Source: Paraspadella gotoi (Eukaryota; Chaetognatha). Taken from it: a stretch of DNA of 64,000 nucleotides. Of the stretch, positions 23,548 through 36,598 are shown piece after piece; position 1 is the first letter of the stretch; the number at the start of each line of letters is the position of its first letter. The DNA is taken from positions 15,341,859-15,405,858 of the forward strand of contig CM119266.1 in assembly GCA_051294375.1 (NCBI GenBank), read 5' to 3'. The notes under the pieces were generated by a model that was not told the DNA's origin, did no database searches, and saw nothing but the letters and a program-made list of their open reading frames with translations. The position numbers were made by a program, and so were the translations under genes.

Positions 23548-25421
23548 CAAGGAGATAGTCATTTTCGGTTATTAATGATGATCTCAAAGCCATAAAACTC
23601 GTTGATCGCTGAGGGCGTTCATGAAGCAGAAACGTTAAAGAGTCAGAATATTTGTTATATGTTTCTATTCAAAATTTTTTTAACAAAAAGACTACTAATA
23701 GTCGCTTTTATTTAACCTTCCCAACTCGTTTCTCTTTGCAGCAAATGGGAGTTGTTTTCATGTACATAAACGCTGCATGTTTGATTTAAAATCATTATCG
23801 GAAAAAAAAAAATTGGCATAAAAAGTCGAACTATTTATTTGCAAAATCTTGTTTGGCATTAATGTTTTGGAATATAACATTTTAATTACTATGATAAAAT
23901 ATCAAACAGGCCTTTTACCATGTAAATGTTTGTCGTATCCATCTTCCCTAATCAATTAAAAAGTCAAATGGTCATAAAGAATTCGCGATTGAGCACGATT
24001 AGCCTTCGCCCCCCCCCCCACTCACACTCGATGTCTGTCGGCTTCGACAAGGTCAAAGAAATCGCGGTGAGGGATTTTCGACATTTGATCCGAAAGAAAA
24101 ACAAAATACGAGGATCGATCGCCCTTCCTCTTCCTTCTCCTCCTCCTCCCACTCATACGGCGACCCCAGGGTTAATATGCGTCTTGAATATCGCCATGAT
24201 GGTAAGCCGATAAGTGGTGGGAAATCAGTTGAACTTGTTCACTTCAAAAAGTGTCACTTTCAGTTGTTTTTTAGGAAAATTAATCTTTTTACGATTGGAA
24301 TTCAATAAAACCGATAGATTAGGTTTTTTAGCTTTTTTTGAATAATGATTTACAAAGAATTTTGAATTGTTACAAAATTCTTTGTAAATCTCTATACAAC
24401 AACGAAAATAAAGGATATACCATGGATTGAATAATGATATAAGTTTCAGCTCATAAAATTAATTTAAGGTTATCAAGATCCAAAAAGTCTATTAGCATTT
24501 TTAATAAGAAGATTAGAAATTGGTGCGGAAAAGGATATCTTGAGCTTGTTTTGTAAATAGTTCATTCTGCTCAGCTTATTCTCTGCTTTCAGTTTATGTA
24601 CATGAATTAAATGAGACATAGTTTAACTGAGGTTCAAAATCCATTCAAACATTGAAGAATTTGACAACTTGATTTTAAAAAAATATTTGCACAGGGAAAA
24701 ATCACATTAGAAAAATTATACATGCGGTTTTAAAACGGTTTTTAACGATCTTTTGTGGCATTTGAAATTGATCTTTCTGTATATATACTTTATTTAAAAT
24801 CCTAATTCGAAAAGCATGATCATTGACGTAATCGATAAACGAGGACCGAAACTCTTCTCAGAAATATAAAATTCAAAATTTACAATGACCCAGTGACAAT
24901 TGCAATGAAATCGCGATTATCTTTTTACTCAGTAATCGTGGTGAAGTTTTTCGGGTCTTAAAGGCGTCATTAGGGGGCGTCGTCGACCGTCAAAAAAGTC
25001 GTAACCCGTCGTGGTTTTAAGAGCCGCCATGAAACCGTCGGCTGGGATGGGCTTTCTAGAAGTTACGGACATGGGCCGAAGACCGTCGATGAGAATATTC
25101 TCAGACAACGCTGTCTCTCGCTCTCTCTCTCTCTCTCTCTTTCTTTTTTTCCCCTAATTCTAGGAACAACGATATATGTACTTTGGTATAACGATCGGTT
25201 GAGCTATACTTTTCAAAGCAAATAAACTACGTATAATAAAAAGAACGAAAGACGTTGTAGCGAAAAGATTTTCTTGCAGATAAGAAACAGGCGAGAAGAT
25301 ACTATGCTATCGTCTCAAAAAAACTTCCGGTTTTTACGCTTTTGAAAAGATAATGGTTGGAGAGAGACGCGGAGAGGCAGAGAGAATGATGAGGTGAGAG
25401 AAGAGACGAGAGGTGGAGAGA

Positions 25422-25460
<39 letters not shown>

Positions 25461-25864
25461 GACAGAGACAAGAGGGAGAGCGAGAGAACTTTGCATTTGA
25501 AAACGTTCTTGTTTTCTTTCATATTCCATTCCAGAATATTCGCCCACCGGCCAAGTCCGTTTTCCCCGAAAAAAGAAGGAAGAAGAAAAAAGAAAACACA
25601 TTCAAGAGGCGGTTCTTCTATTTTTTCTTCTTTTTTTTTTTTTCTTTTTTGTTTTTCCCCGTTTTTTATTTTATTAGATTAGACTGTATAGATTTCACTC
25701 TCAAGATTTTCTTTTCTTCTAAAAGGAACCCAAGGTGAAGGGTGGCAGAAATCCGGTTAACGAAGAACAAAAACTGGCGCCGACTCGCGAGCAGCAATAT
25801 TTGCCTTTTTCCGCGCTAATTTGCGGCGCCGATGGCTTGGTTATTCCAAATGCTATTAAACAGT

Positions 25865-26502
25865 TAAGGCGTAGTAAAATTCTAAAATTTAACTTTTAAT
25901 TAAAAATTCTAAAAAGTGAGGAACGAACAACAAGTATTACTATGAACATATATATATATAAAATTTATAATAAATTTTACAATTTACGCAGGGCCATATT
26001 TATACTAGTACTAATTCAATTAAACTGTTAAAATTTCAAAACAGTTTTTTTAAAAGTTTTTTTTTGCCAGATTTGATTCGTTCATAAAAAGTTTGATTAG
26101 AAAGAAATATAACCCTTTTTGAAAAATTCCTTTCATAAGTAGGTCAAAAATTTTAAAAAAAGCTATCATTTTAGCTGAAAATTAACTTTTTATTATATTA
26201 AATCATAGTTTTTTAAATTTTAAACCCCACTTAATAAAAGAATTTTAAAAATGATTTATATATTTTCTTTTATCAACTTTTTTGACGAAGGAATTCAAAT
26301 CTGCAATCAAAATTTAAGAAAAGCATATTTTGAAATTTTTCGATTATTGTATAAGGGATATGTACTATATATAAATATAGCCTACTGCGAAAATTAAAAA
26401 AACATAAAATAATTTTTTTTTACAAATTAATGTTACTTTTATGGTATGTTAGTTCATAATTTCTTTTAGAATTTTCCATACGTAAACTTTCACTACGCCT
26501 TA
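25865..26502. mobile_element. Mutator-like MITE with 9-bp target-site duplication
   Basis: The element begins TAAGGCGTAGT and ends with the inverted CTACGCCTTA. It is flanked by perfect 9-bp direct repeats TTAAACAGT at 25856-25864 and 26503-26511. Nine-base duplications are the hallmark of Mutator-like elements. The 638-bp interior is very AT-rich with no transposase frame, so it is non-autonomous. Similarity between the ends persists weakly beyond the first 11 bases (AAAATTCTAAAA on both sides). Confidence 0.8.
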
Positions 26503-27283
26503 TTAAACAGTCATCCTCGCGTTTTCCCTAGTACAAATTTTATATACGTAAGCCGTTAGAACATAGCAAAGCCCGTGTGTGCAAAATTTTTATAACATTA
26601 TCGCGGATAAATAGTATTTTATTCATGGAAATTACTACTTGTCGACAATTTATGATTTATATGACAAATCACTGGGCCTGCGATTATCTTAAAGTCTGGC
26701 ACAAAATCAGATTACAATTTGTCTGGGAAAAAAATAGAAAATTCATGTCCTTCTCCCACGACAGGAAAAATAAACCAAAGGAGTGAAATATGTCTTTCAC
26801 TCTTGCTACGGCTGCGCTAATATAAAATATAAAACTGAATAGAATAAAAGTATGTCTGTTTGTTTACCTTTTTTGATAATGAATTTATAAATATCCATAA
26901 TTTTGTAATTAATTTTTTTTCCTTTTAAATATTTTAATCGTTTTTTCAAGTTCTCCGTGAAGTTATTCTTATTTTTTGTATAAGCGACCGGACGACAAAA
27001 AATACGACGCGGCCTTAGTTCGCGACCGGCTTTGAATTAAAAAACCAAGAGTGAAGCGTTTCACTTCGCATTTTACATTAGCAAAGCTCGAAGAAAAAAC
27101 TTTTTCTTTTTGCTAATTAAATTTCAGCGTCGAAATGAAAATCCATTTTGTTGGTTGTGTACTTAGCGAGCGTCTTTCGTCGATGCCTCGAAATTTGGGC
27201 GACAAGGTTTGCACTATGTTTCTCATTTAGTAAATTTCTTCATCGCATTGTCAGGCCGGTAAAACACTTCTCTCCTTACTCAG

Positions 27284-27478
27284 GTTCTCCGCGAAAACCT
27301 CCTCGCCCCCGATGAAGCCGAAGACATCGTCTGCAGCACTTTGGGCCAAAGATGCAACTACTTCCGGGAGCCGACCGGTTGCTGCGCGGGTCTTCGGTGC
27401 CACCAAGTCCGGCCCGCCATTTTTTACGACACTTGTCAAGAGCCTTTACCCGACTCAGAAATGGAAATAGATTTTTAA
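27284..27478 (+). CDS. Secreted inhibitor-cystine-knot (ICK) peptide, 3' exon
   Basis: A 64-codon terminal exon (TAA at 27476) preceded by a good acceptor (ACTTCTCTCCTTACTCAG). An acidic lead (ENLLAPDEAEDI) is followed by six cysteines at exon residues 17, 24, 33, 34, 39 and 51, spaced C-x6-C-x8-CC-x4-C-x11-C. The core reads GCCAGLRCH. That order with an adjacent CC pair is the ICK/knottin framework found in neuropeptide-like, defence and venom peptides of many invertebrates. The frame is closed upstream by TAA, so the signal peptide must be on an earlier exon. A short ATG exon at 27135-27206 (MKIHFVGCVL..., ending AAG|GTTTGC, phase 0) would fit, but its hydrophobic core is short. No family name can be given, and toxicity must not be assumed. 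Confidence 0.6.
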   Translation, partial: VLRENLLAPDEAEDIVCSTLGQRCNYFREPTGCCAGLRCHQVRPAIFYDTCQEPLPDSEMEIDF

Positions 27479-27847
27479 AACTGCATAATTAATTTTAAAA
27501 GAGCGGATCATATCAACGATTAAATCTTTTGTCATTAATTTGTAATGATTAACCTTATTATAAGTAGAATATAAAATCGTGCAAATCGTAATCCGATTCG
27601 TTCTCTGAAGCCACAAAGCCCACGCGTTGAACGTATTTTCGACCTTGTGACGACGACCGCGTCCGAAGACATTGTGTAAGACAGTGGGCGTGGAACTCGG
27701 TCGTCGCAAGCTCTCGGTCGGCTTAAAAGACCACGCCTCCCCCAAATTACTCTAGGTCTTGGAATCCTTTCGTGAGGGAATTGAAGAGACAGTAATGATT
27801 GTTGTGTGTTAGTGACAGAACCGTTAAATATAAGCAGTCCCTGAGCT

Positions 27848-28000
27848 TCGGATCAGGCTGTAACACCATGTTACAGGCGGGTTAAGCGCCCCGTCCCTGT
27901 TAACTGCTAGGCGACCACCGGGCTTTGGGTTGGGAGGCGAATGACTTGCCTCTGGCACCAAAGGCCGCTGATGAACGGTAGCTGGATTTTAGTCCACGTA
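27848..28000 (-). repeat. SINE-like repeat family 2, longer copy
   Basis: Second copy of the family at 2047-2153, about 45 bp longer because of an extra block between the CACCGGGC motif and the GATTTTAGTCCAC end. Same orientation as the first copy. It lies 370 bp downstream of the ICK exon. Confidence 0.55.
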
Positions 28001-30023
28001 ATAATAGGAGGCGACGTTTACCGCAGGATTTTATACAGTATGATATTTTCTCGTTTGTAACATTAAATGAATATGAATATGAAGAGTAGGCAAAATGCTA
28101 CATTTCCCATACTATACTTTTTTTAATTTAACTAAGTTTAGATTGGTTGTGACTACGTGAAACATTAAAAGTTAAAAAAAATCAAAAGTTGATCGACGAA
28201 TTTGATGAGTTCATTGGGGCAAAGAAAATTAATACTAAAGACTTATTAGAATTATGTAAAAATTGATCGATTCAAAATGCCAGACAGCAAGCTACAAAAT
28301 GAGTCATAATTTAAGTGAAGGGACTCTGAGATATCGCGCACAGGAAATGTTACAATTTGAGAAATGTAAAGAGGGTAAAACTTCTTTAAAACACCTTACC
28401 ACTACGTGTGGAAATTAGGTCCGCAATTCATATAATCATATAATCTGGCAATATTAACTCCTCTCGTAGACCCTTTTATGGCCCTTCTCCTCCCGCCAAA
28501 TAGACGTTATTCTGCTGAATCAGCAACCACATTCAACTTCAGCCCATCCTCGTCCTTTTCAAGATTTTTTTTCTTTTCTATCTCTTGTTCCGACGACATT
28601 TTCGATTCCCAAAGCGAAATCTTACCTTCGCGGAATTCAATACTCGTTTTTCCTTTCTCTTTGTTCCCTTCCGCTCCCTCTCCCTCATTTTTTCACGCCA
28701 TTTTCACCTCAACCTGAGAAAGAAAACCTTTTTTGTTTGCCTCTAACCGGCCCTTAAGCCTCCGGCTAAATATTATGTTGCAAGAAAAAAAATCAAATCG
28801 AGATTCGAAGGCGTAGGCGTCAGAAATCTAAAAAAATCTAACAAGACGTGTATATATTTCTCCTATACAACCCCAAAAACAACAAAAATCTATTGGACAA
28901 AATTTTGATGAAATCTCAACAAAACAAGTTTAGCAAAATAGGTCCTTCCTTATTTGAAATTTACTCGTTGCTGTGACTTACATGACTTAGAACTTACAAC
29001 CTCGTTCACTCAACTCCAACCTCCAAGTCCAAGTCCAACCATCCACCTCTCGCTCCATATTCACCGCCTCTCGCACTTCCCCATTTCCTGAAGGATTTTT
29101 CCGTTTTTACTCATTTCCGATATTTTTTCCTCTTAAATCCTTCGGACACTCGGGGCTCGAAAATTCTTAAATCTCCTGATTTATGTAGTGATCGGGTTGG
29201 GATAAAAATACTGAATTAGTCGGCAAAAACAGGAAACGCCCGGCCTCGGATCTTTCCCATGGTTCGGGCTGGGCTCGTTTTTAGCTTCTCCATTATAATT
29301 ATTTCGAGGCAATTAATTTTACCAGATTCTACCGTGTCACTGCACGATCTGACTTCCAAAAGCAAGACGACGCGAAAGCTGTGATAAAGAGTGGGCGACT
29401 GGTGGCGACTGTGGGCGTGGAAGAAAGAATAATGGAAGAGACGTTGGAAGCAGAATCGTAGAATGAATAAAAAAAAAGAACTTTGGAATCGAAACCAAAT
29501 GTGGCTATTAATTTTATGAATTTAATTTTCAGGTTTTATTGCTTTAATCATATTATCGATTTTCCTTTTCCAAAGAAATATTTTCTATTGAGAAGTTCCT
29601 CGACTATCTAATTTCAAATAAATTTAATTACGTATATCCTTTTTTCTTTTTTATTAATAACAAAAACGATATTAACTTAATTAAAAAATAGTAACGGTAT
29701 CAATAACAGCATAAAAAGACTATAACACGGTAAACAAATAAAAACTACACTGATTATATCAAAAACCACTAACATCAAAACTTGTAACACTACTGAAATG
29801 TTAAAAAATACTTTGTAAAAAACTATCAAACTTTTTATTTTTATTACATCCAGCGATGGAACTTTTTGGCTAGGCTTTAGAACTTTTTTTTCTGATTTTC
29901 TACATTTTTGTTCTTTTTGATCAAAGTTTTTGTTTTATTTCTGAAAAAAACAATATATCTGTAATATTATTCTCCTTTAGCTCTGAGTTAATTTTACTTA
30001 GAAACAATTTTTTACCCTCTCTA

Positions 30024-30577
30024 CAGGGAGGTCCAATTCTTTTGGGACTAACTTAAAAAAATCTTTTTGACGGGTAAATAAATAAATAATTGAAAAAAAT
30101 GGTGTAATAACACAATCAATTAAAGAGATTTACATTTGGAAACCACAACCTTCTCTAAGTGCCCAGAGAAGGCGGGTTATGCTTTTGGGACCGCGCTCAT
30201 TTCTGTCACTATTGTTGCTGTCAGAAGAAAGTCGACAATTCTTGAGGGGATGCGTGAGACATTTTGCTTTTCTGTCCTACATTTTCATTAATCAGGGGGA
30301 TTGCAGTCAGAAAAACTGCGCGGTCAAAAGTTAGAAGTCACAATCCCTAAATTTCCTCAAGTTATGTAAGGAAGCGGCGCAAAGAATTTTGTACAAGGTC
30401 AGCAAAAGAACTTTAAGTTTAAACCAGTAATTGCCTTGTGAATTTTTCATACGTTTTTTATATCGATAAAAAGAAAATTTTATTTAGTTTTCAAAAGGGG
30501 TCTTTTTTTTCTTCTATCTTTAACCGTTTTCTGCTGTAAGCACTTGAAGTTAGTCCCATTAGACCTGGACCTCCCTG
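30024..30577. mobile_element. Tc1/mariner-like MITE
   Basis: Imperfect 31-bp terminal inverted repeats (27 matches) begin CAGGGAGGTCCA and end GGGACTAACTT. Each end abuts a TA dinucleotide (30022-30023 and 30578-30579), the expected Tc1/mariner target duplication. The 554-bp interior has no transposase frame, so the copy is non-autonomous or deleted. Confidence 0.8.
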
Positions 30578-31302
30578 TAGAAAAAGTTCAACGTCATAAA
30601 TCGACACAATTACAGCAATATCAGATAGTTTATGTTTAATACGAAACGCAAAGATATTAAGCGCGGCAAATCTTTCAGTATATAACGCAAATAAAAACAA
30701 TTATTAACGTCGGTGGTTATGATAAAATATCGGCTCTCGCTCGTAATAAATTTCAATAAAATGGAGGAAGGGATGGGTTGGGTCGGGAAACCGAGAGCAA
30801 TTAACGTCTCCTCCTTATTTATGGTTTACTGAAATTAAGCGATTTAGAAAAAAAACATGAAAAATGATCAAATTCAAATGAAAACACGGACAATTATCCG
30901 TCAAAGACGGCCGTACGAGCTTCAGAAACCTACGTATGCTTAAACATTACAAAACTATAGAGCTTAATGTTTCAATTTTTTAAATTTATTAGAGATTTGT
31001 AGAATCTACATATATGTAATTTATGCATAAAAAGTTATAGGATTTTATAATAGCATAGTATTGTATGATAGAGTATACCACTTCCTGGTTCTTACTTTTC
31101 ACAATCTCCGACCCCATAATTTTTATGGCGTCCCCCTCCGTCAGCAAACGCGTCCCGAAGAATCTTTTATGTCACCTCCTCCGTCGCTGAACGGAGGAGA
31201 GTTTGAAGATTCGAGTTAGATCACCGACTTGCTACAAACACCGCTCCCACTTACCCACCAGTTCCCTCTAACATCTCTTCCCCCCCTCCGTTCCCACTAA
31301 AG

Positions 31303-31331
31303 CCCCGCCCTCCCATTGACCGGCGGCCAAT
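31303..31331 (+). promoter_or_regulatory. GC box plus CCAAT box
   Basis: A perfect CCCCGCCC box (31303-31310) is followed 16 bp later by GGCCAAT (31325-31331) in a local GC-rich stretch. This is the composition of a housekeeping-type core promoter. No transcript can be assigned. Confidence 0.25.
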
Positions 31332-31402
31332 ACAGCGACTCCCTCGTTTTTCATTCGCAAATCGACTTTTACGTAGAAGATGAGGGGTTGAGAGGAGGTT
31401 TA

Positions 31403-31436
31403 GGGTTCGGGTTGGTGGGAGGTTGGGAGGATAGGG
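31403..31436 (+). other. G-quadruplex-prone stretch
   Basis: Five GGG runs at 31403, 31409, 31417, 31425 and 31434 with loops of 3, 5, 5 and 6 bases meet the usual G3+N1-7 rule. The wider 31380-31530 region is strongly G-rich on the plus strand. Confidence 0.5.
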
Positions 31437-32275
31437 TGGTAGCAGGAGGGGTCGGCAGGGGAGTGACGGGTTGTAGGGAGGTTTAGGAACGTTGAGAGGT
31501 TAGCGGGAGGTTTTGCGGTTAAAGGGGGGAATAAATCCCCGGGGACGTATTCCGAAGACTCGGTTCCTAACGAGGCCCGGTTGGCCTTATGATCCGAATC
31601 TATGGATAAAAGTATCCAAAGAAAAAAAAATTCTTATGAACCACTTGAAAAAATAACGGAGTAGAGCGTAAAATTTAAGATTTGTCGTTGGATCATACGA
31701 CATGTTTGCGATTAAAATAGGAAAAAAAACTTGGGTGTCATAACTATTAACCATTAACCATCTAAAACGCCAAGAGGATGAATGTAGGATTATAAGAAAG
31801 GCTGTGCAAGAAGAGAGGCGATGAATAGTGGGCGGTGGGAAGCGGTCGATGGGCGGCGACCGCGGCGGCGGTTTTTCTCGTGAATGAGATATAAATCAAC
31901 TACGTTTCCCCCCACCGTTCCCCCCACCCCTCTTTCGATCCCCAACGACAACGAAGACCCGAAAAACTCATCGCCAACGAAATATGGAGGGTTTTGATCA
32001 TCGAGGATCCCGTCTCCGTCTCTCTCATTCTCTCTCTCTCATCTATCATCTCTCTCCTCTCCCTCTCTCTCTCTCTCTCTCTCTCCTCTCTCTCTTCTCT
32101 CTTCTCTCTTCTCTTTTTCCCTCCATACCACTGCATAAAGCATGGCGTCAAAATTCAAGAACGTCTGCGGAGAGACCGAGGTACAAGTACTCGCGCTTGA
32201 CCCTTTGCTTGTTTTATGAAATTCGATTTCCGTGGATGAGAGCTCAACAAACTCACCGTCTATGCGGACAACTCC

Positions 32276-32328
<53 letters not shown>

Positions 32329-32809
32329 CTCTTCCTCCGTCGTTTTCGACCGCCGCTGAAAATGGGTCATGGCCGGGGGGAGCTTTTGTTACGCGTGGGA
32401 GGCGAGGTTCTTAAATCGGTAAAAGGGAATTAGTGGAGAATGGGGTTTCGTGGAAGAGGGTAAAAGAGAGGTGTCTTCCTTCGAGAAGAATCGGGGGAAT
32501 CTGGGCGTACAATTTTTTTTCCGTTCTGCCTCCGACGGTTGAGGTTTTTCGTTCGAGGTTTTTTTTCCGCTTCGAATTTCCGCGAAGAAGAAAAGATTTA
32601 GATGTGAGACTAGGATAGCCTTGACTAGGGGGATGTGACAAGGGAGGTCCTTCACGCCGCAAACAGCTCGAAGGTTTTTTTCTTTGTTTTTTTTTCATTG
32701 GTCGATTCTGATGGATGTTAGCAACATCTTTACCTGCTTCTTCGCGCTCATTGAGTTTTTTCTTCTTTAACATGATCAAATGAATCGGGAAGTTAATAAA
32801 GTCAATAAA

Positions 32810-32990
32810 CTGGAGTTAATAAACTTGACTGTGAGGGAGAGAGTCTTGATTGAAAGCTTGCAAGGCCGAGATCCCAGATGTGTTACAATGTTGTAAGAGG
32901 GATCGAGGTCTTAACCCTTCAATATAAAAAGTCCTGGGCAAGATATATATTTATCGCATGAATGAATAATTTTTATATCGAATAAATCAA
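32810..32990 (+). repeat. Dispersed repeat family 1, diverged copy
   Basis: Contains GAGTCTTGATTGAAAGCTTG followed by a diverged centre (AAGAGGGATCGAGGTCTTAA) and the 3' end AATGAATAATTTTTATAT. It aligns along its whole length with the reverse complement of 4369-4605. Confidence 0.65.
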
Positions 32991-33370
32991 GTTTTAAACA
33001 AGGATAAGTATAACAAAAATATCACCAACACTTTTCGGTGATAGAACTTGAAATTCTATTCCTCTCAGGAAGGACATCGGATCCTTGAGTCTTCAGGGCC
33101 ACACAGCCTTTGCGTATGCCGCGCCGCCCAGAGAAATGGAGAGGTAGATAGATAGGAGGGGGGGGAGGAAAAGATATTGGGAAACAAAGGGTCGTATGAA
33201 GAAACAAGGGTATGGGTAAAGCGTAAAGATAGAAGTTTATTAGTAAAAAAAAGATAGCTTTTGTTCCTTTTTTTTTTTTTGGTTATTTTTCATTTTCAAA
33301 CATTGAAATAAATGTCTTTCTTACTTCAAAAGTGATTTAAAAAGCAAATTTTATTTTTACCCTGAAGAAA

Positions 33371-33426
<56 letters not shown>

Positions 33427-36309
33427 GTTAATTCGTTGAGTGAGCGAAAGGAGATATCCTACGCATCGTCGGCGAAAATGGGGAGGGGGAGCGACTCCGT
33501 AGGAAGGCCGAAGGAGGAGCTCAAAAATGGAAAACAAGTTTATAAATACTTTTTGTTTACAATTTTAATTCATTTCCACCCTAGGCCGATCTGTTCAAGT
33601 TTTTTTCCTCGTTAATTTTCTTTCATGTCGAACAACAAACGGGTTAACAATATTTTAACGATGCTTCGTATAATTCGAAGTTTAAAAAATAAGATGGAGA
33701 GCGAGAGAGAATTGACATCCTCGTAAATTTCTCCATCGATGCGAACTCAGCATTGCTCCCCCTATATTTTTTGATCGCGGTTTTTTTTTTTTTTTTTATT
33801 TCCTCCGCGAAAATTTCAAACACCTTCACACAACCTCCCGTGTGGAAGAAAGAAAATAAAACCGATTTTAGGGTCCGAATACGAGACGATAAAAATGTTG
33901 TTGTTTTTTTTCTCACCTGCGTTAAAGTCGCGCCGAAGAAAACGACGCCGGCAAATTTAGGGCTTTTCAAAACCTTTTTTTTTTTTTCTGTCGTAAAAAG
34001 TCTCGTACGAAAAGGTTCGTTCGGCGATTAAAAACGAAATGGGGGTGGGGGAACCGAGGCTCAACGGACGAAAAGATTTTAAATATTTCATAGAGGCTTT
34101 CTTGGATTTTCATTAACTCGGGCACGCTTGCGATAGAGCGATTCGAGAGAAAACCCCAAGCCAAAAAAAAAAAGAAAAGCAAACAAAAAAAAATTTTATT
34201 CGGAAAGAAAAAAAGCCCTAAATTCTCACGAAGACTGGGAGTCTTTCTTCTCCATCTCTTTTTTTTTTTCTTAATTCCGGATCTTCCCTTTTTTATCTCT
34301 TCTCATTTCTTTATTTTGATTTGAATTCTTCATCTCTCTTTGATGTGTCCAATTTTCAAATTGACTTTGATCCAGATTATTTTGTTTTTTCAATTCGTTT
34401 TTATTTAATACTAATTTTATTTTAATTTTGCTTTTTTTTTCTTTTCATTTTTCGTTTATTTTCCTTCCAAATTTATTTCGTTGATTTTAAATTTGGACAT
34501 TCTTTTTTTTTCACATTCAGCATCTTTTTTTTTTTTTTTTTTTCTGAAATAAAAGAGACAATTTTTTTTTGTTTATTTTTCTTTCGTTTCGCTAATTGTG
34601 TCATTCAAAAAATATGTCGAAACGTTCAAGCATTTAAATTTCCCTATCATATGGGAATTAAAGTTGCTAATCAAATTCCTACGCTATCGCTTTTTGATTC
34701 ATTGAGTTTTATAATCGAGCACTAATGAGAGCAACATTTAAAATCATTTTAGCTGTCGTTTTAAAACAAACAATTCTCCATGGTACAGTTAATTATCTCC
34801 TGTGTAAAAGTATTTTCCAACAAGGCTCAATTCAATAGGGTCATTAAAAAAAAGCTAACTGTATGCTATTTTTAATCACTGATAAGCAACGTAAATATAA
34901 ATACTCACGCTATGTTATAATAGTAATTTCCTAGAAGCTTTTCACTTCAATTGCAATGGAGTGTTTCGGTTTTGGCTCCTTTTTTTCTCTTTCAAATTCG
35001 TTTCTAATTTTTTTTATTCTTTTTTTTTAAATTTTTTGTCTTTCTATCTTGATATCGAGAGACGTCTTTTTGATCTTTCACCGTCGCCTTCTTTTTAAAA
35101 TTTATTCATTTTGAGTCGCAGTCTCGTCTAGACTCTAAGAGTCTACGAATAGACTATCTAGACGGCGATCGTAAAAAAGAGGGAAGGCAAGGGATCGGGT
35201 GAACTTGGGATGCTCACTGAGATCTGCTCACAAATACTAAGTCGCCTCCGAACCATTTGCTAAAAAAGTATAAAATAATTAAAATACGATTTAACAGAAT
35301 TTCATAAATTAAACTCTAAGTCTAACGTTACCAAATAAAATGCGGTCATCTTTGTTCATCGTCCTTTTTCCTCTTTCGTCTCTCGTTCGCCCTTCAAGAA
35401 TAACGAGAGGCTTTCGTTCCGTTTATGCTAACGCCTCCCACGAGGATCAGCTCATCGCTTCCGATATCATCGTTTCTGTCATCGCTTTCGTTAATAGGAT
35501 TTACGTCATCGTCTCTGTCATGCTTTCGTTATCGCTTATTCTTAGCTGTCATCGCTTTCATCAAATAGGACTTCTTTCATCTTATTGTCATCACTTTGGA
35601 AAACAGTCATCTCGCGCGTATATCATCGCTAGTTCTGCTCGTCACATTTTTTTTTCACACATTATCCTTTCGGATAGTACATTATTTTAGTTTCGTTTAT
35701 AATGTCTACGAAACGAAAGAGAAAATCACCATTATAAGACTTCTTAACAAGAATAATGTCTAATAATGGAAAAAATTTAAAAAGTCTAATATAGTAAAAC
35801 AAGTAATCTTGCAATTTTTCATAATTATAACTGACGTTTCTATTAAAATACTATGCATATCTTTAAGACTACGCGTAACTTTTATTTCATTCATTTTCAC
35901 TTATTTTCTTACCCCATTCATCCTCGAAACTCGATCGAGATGAAAAACAAACAAAATACATTTTTATTTGCTCAGTCGAGGGCTGTTTATTTTGGAGGAT
36001 AGGATTTCTTGCCGGGAATGAATATCCTTGAAAAAACCCCAATGTCCAGTGAATCGTCACGTTTCGGTTTATTGAAGCGTTCCACGTTCCTTTCACTAGT
36101 AACGTTTCGATAAAGGTTTCTCATAGTATCTTCTATGTAGGTATATTGGATTAATCTAAGTATAAACTAGCTATTATTCCTGTTTTTCGTTTGATTTCTT
36201 TCTTTACAAACCAATGTTTTTTTTTTGTCCGAGTTTTTCCCCGTTTCAGATGAACTCGAGGATGGCCTCGAAAACCAAAGTCGCCTGGGGACTCGAACTT
36301 GTGAAACTT

Positions 36310-36322
36310 TGACCCTTGACCT
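36310..36322 (-). promoter_or_regulatory. DR1 nuclear-receptor element
   Basis: TGACCCTTGACCT is, on the minus strand, AGGTCA-A-GGGTCA, a consensus direct repeat with one-base spacing (RXR/HNF4 type). It lies about 570 bp upstream of the astacin-like start codon. A second, one-mismatch DR1 is at 36586-36598. Confidence 0.4.
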
Positions 36323-36435
36323 TTTACGCACCCGTTCGACCCACCGCGAACGTTAGTCCTCACACGCTTCTTATTCGCCCCGTTCGTCGTTCCTCGTCAC
36401 CCATTCTCGGCAGCTATTCGTCACCCTTGACGTCG

Positions 36436-36516
<81 letters not shown>

Positions 36517-36585
36517 GAGAATGACGAAGATCTTTCGCGTCACTCGGCGTGACGTGACGTGTCGACATGAGCGAAAGCGCGTCAA

Positions 36586-36598
36586 AGGTCGAGGGTCA
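36586..36598 (+). promoter_or_regulatory. Second DR1-like element
   Basis: AGGTCGAGGGTCA matches AGGTCA-N-GGGTCA with one mismatch, 295 bp upstream of the astacin-like ATG and in opposite orientation to the first. A GTGACGTGACGTG cluster at about 36550 adds half-CRE sites. Confidence 0.35.

Larger units (their letters stand above)
19841..27283. other. Gene-poor interval with regulatory-looking and repeat sequence
   Basis: No gene is supported in about 7.4 kb, though the missing first exon of the sulfatase-like gene (minus) and of the ICK gene (plus) may lie here. It contains CT/GA tracts (20774-20821, 21579-21656, 23458-23547, 25112-25140, 25412-25460), a GC-rich island, a GTC repeat, a 28-bp palindrome and a Mutator-like MITE, each listed separately. 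A frame at 21665-21887 plus has coding-like composition but no known domain. Confidence 0.4.

Noticed and set aside
24929-25112. Minus-strand frame of about 60 codons (ENILIDGLRPMSVTSRK...)
   Set aside because: Composition is coding-like, but it runs upstream into a GA microsatellite with no acceptor or ATG; no family recognised.
28560-28710. Small minus-strand ATG frames, one ending AAG|GTAAGA
   Set aside because: Too short, low-complexity Lys/Glu/Arg, with no partner exon.
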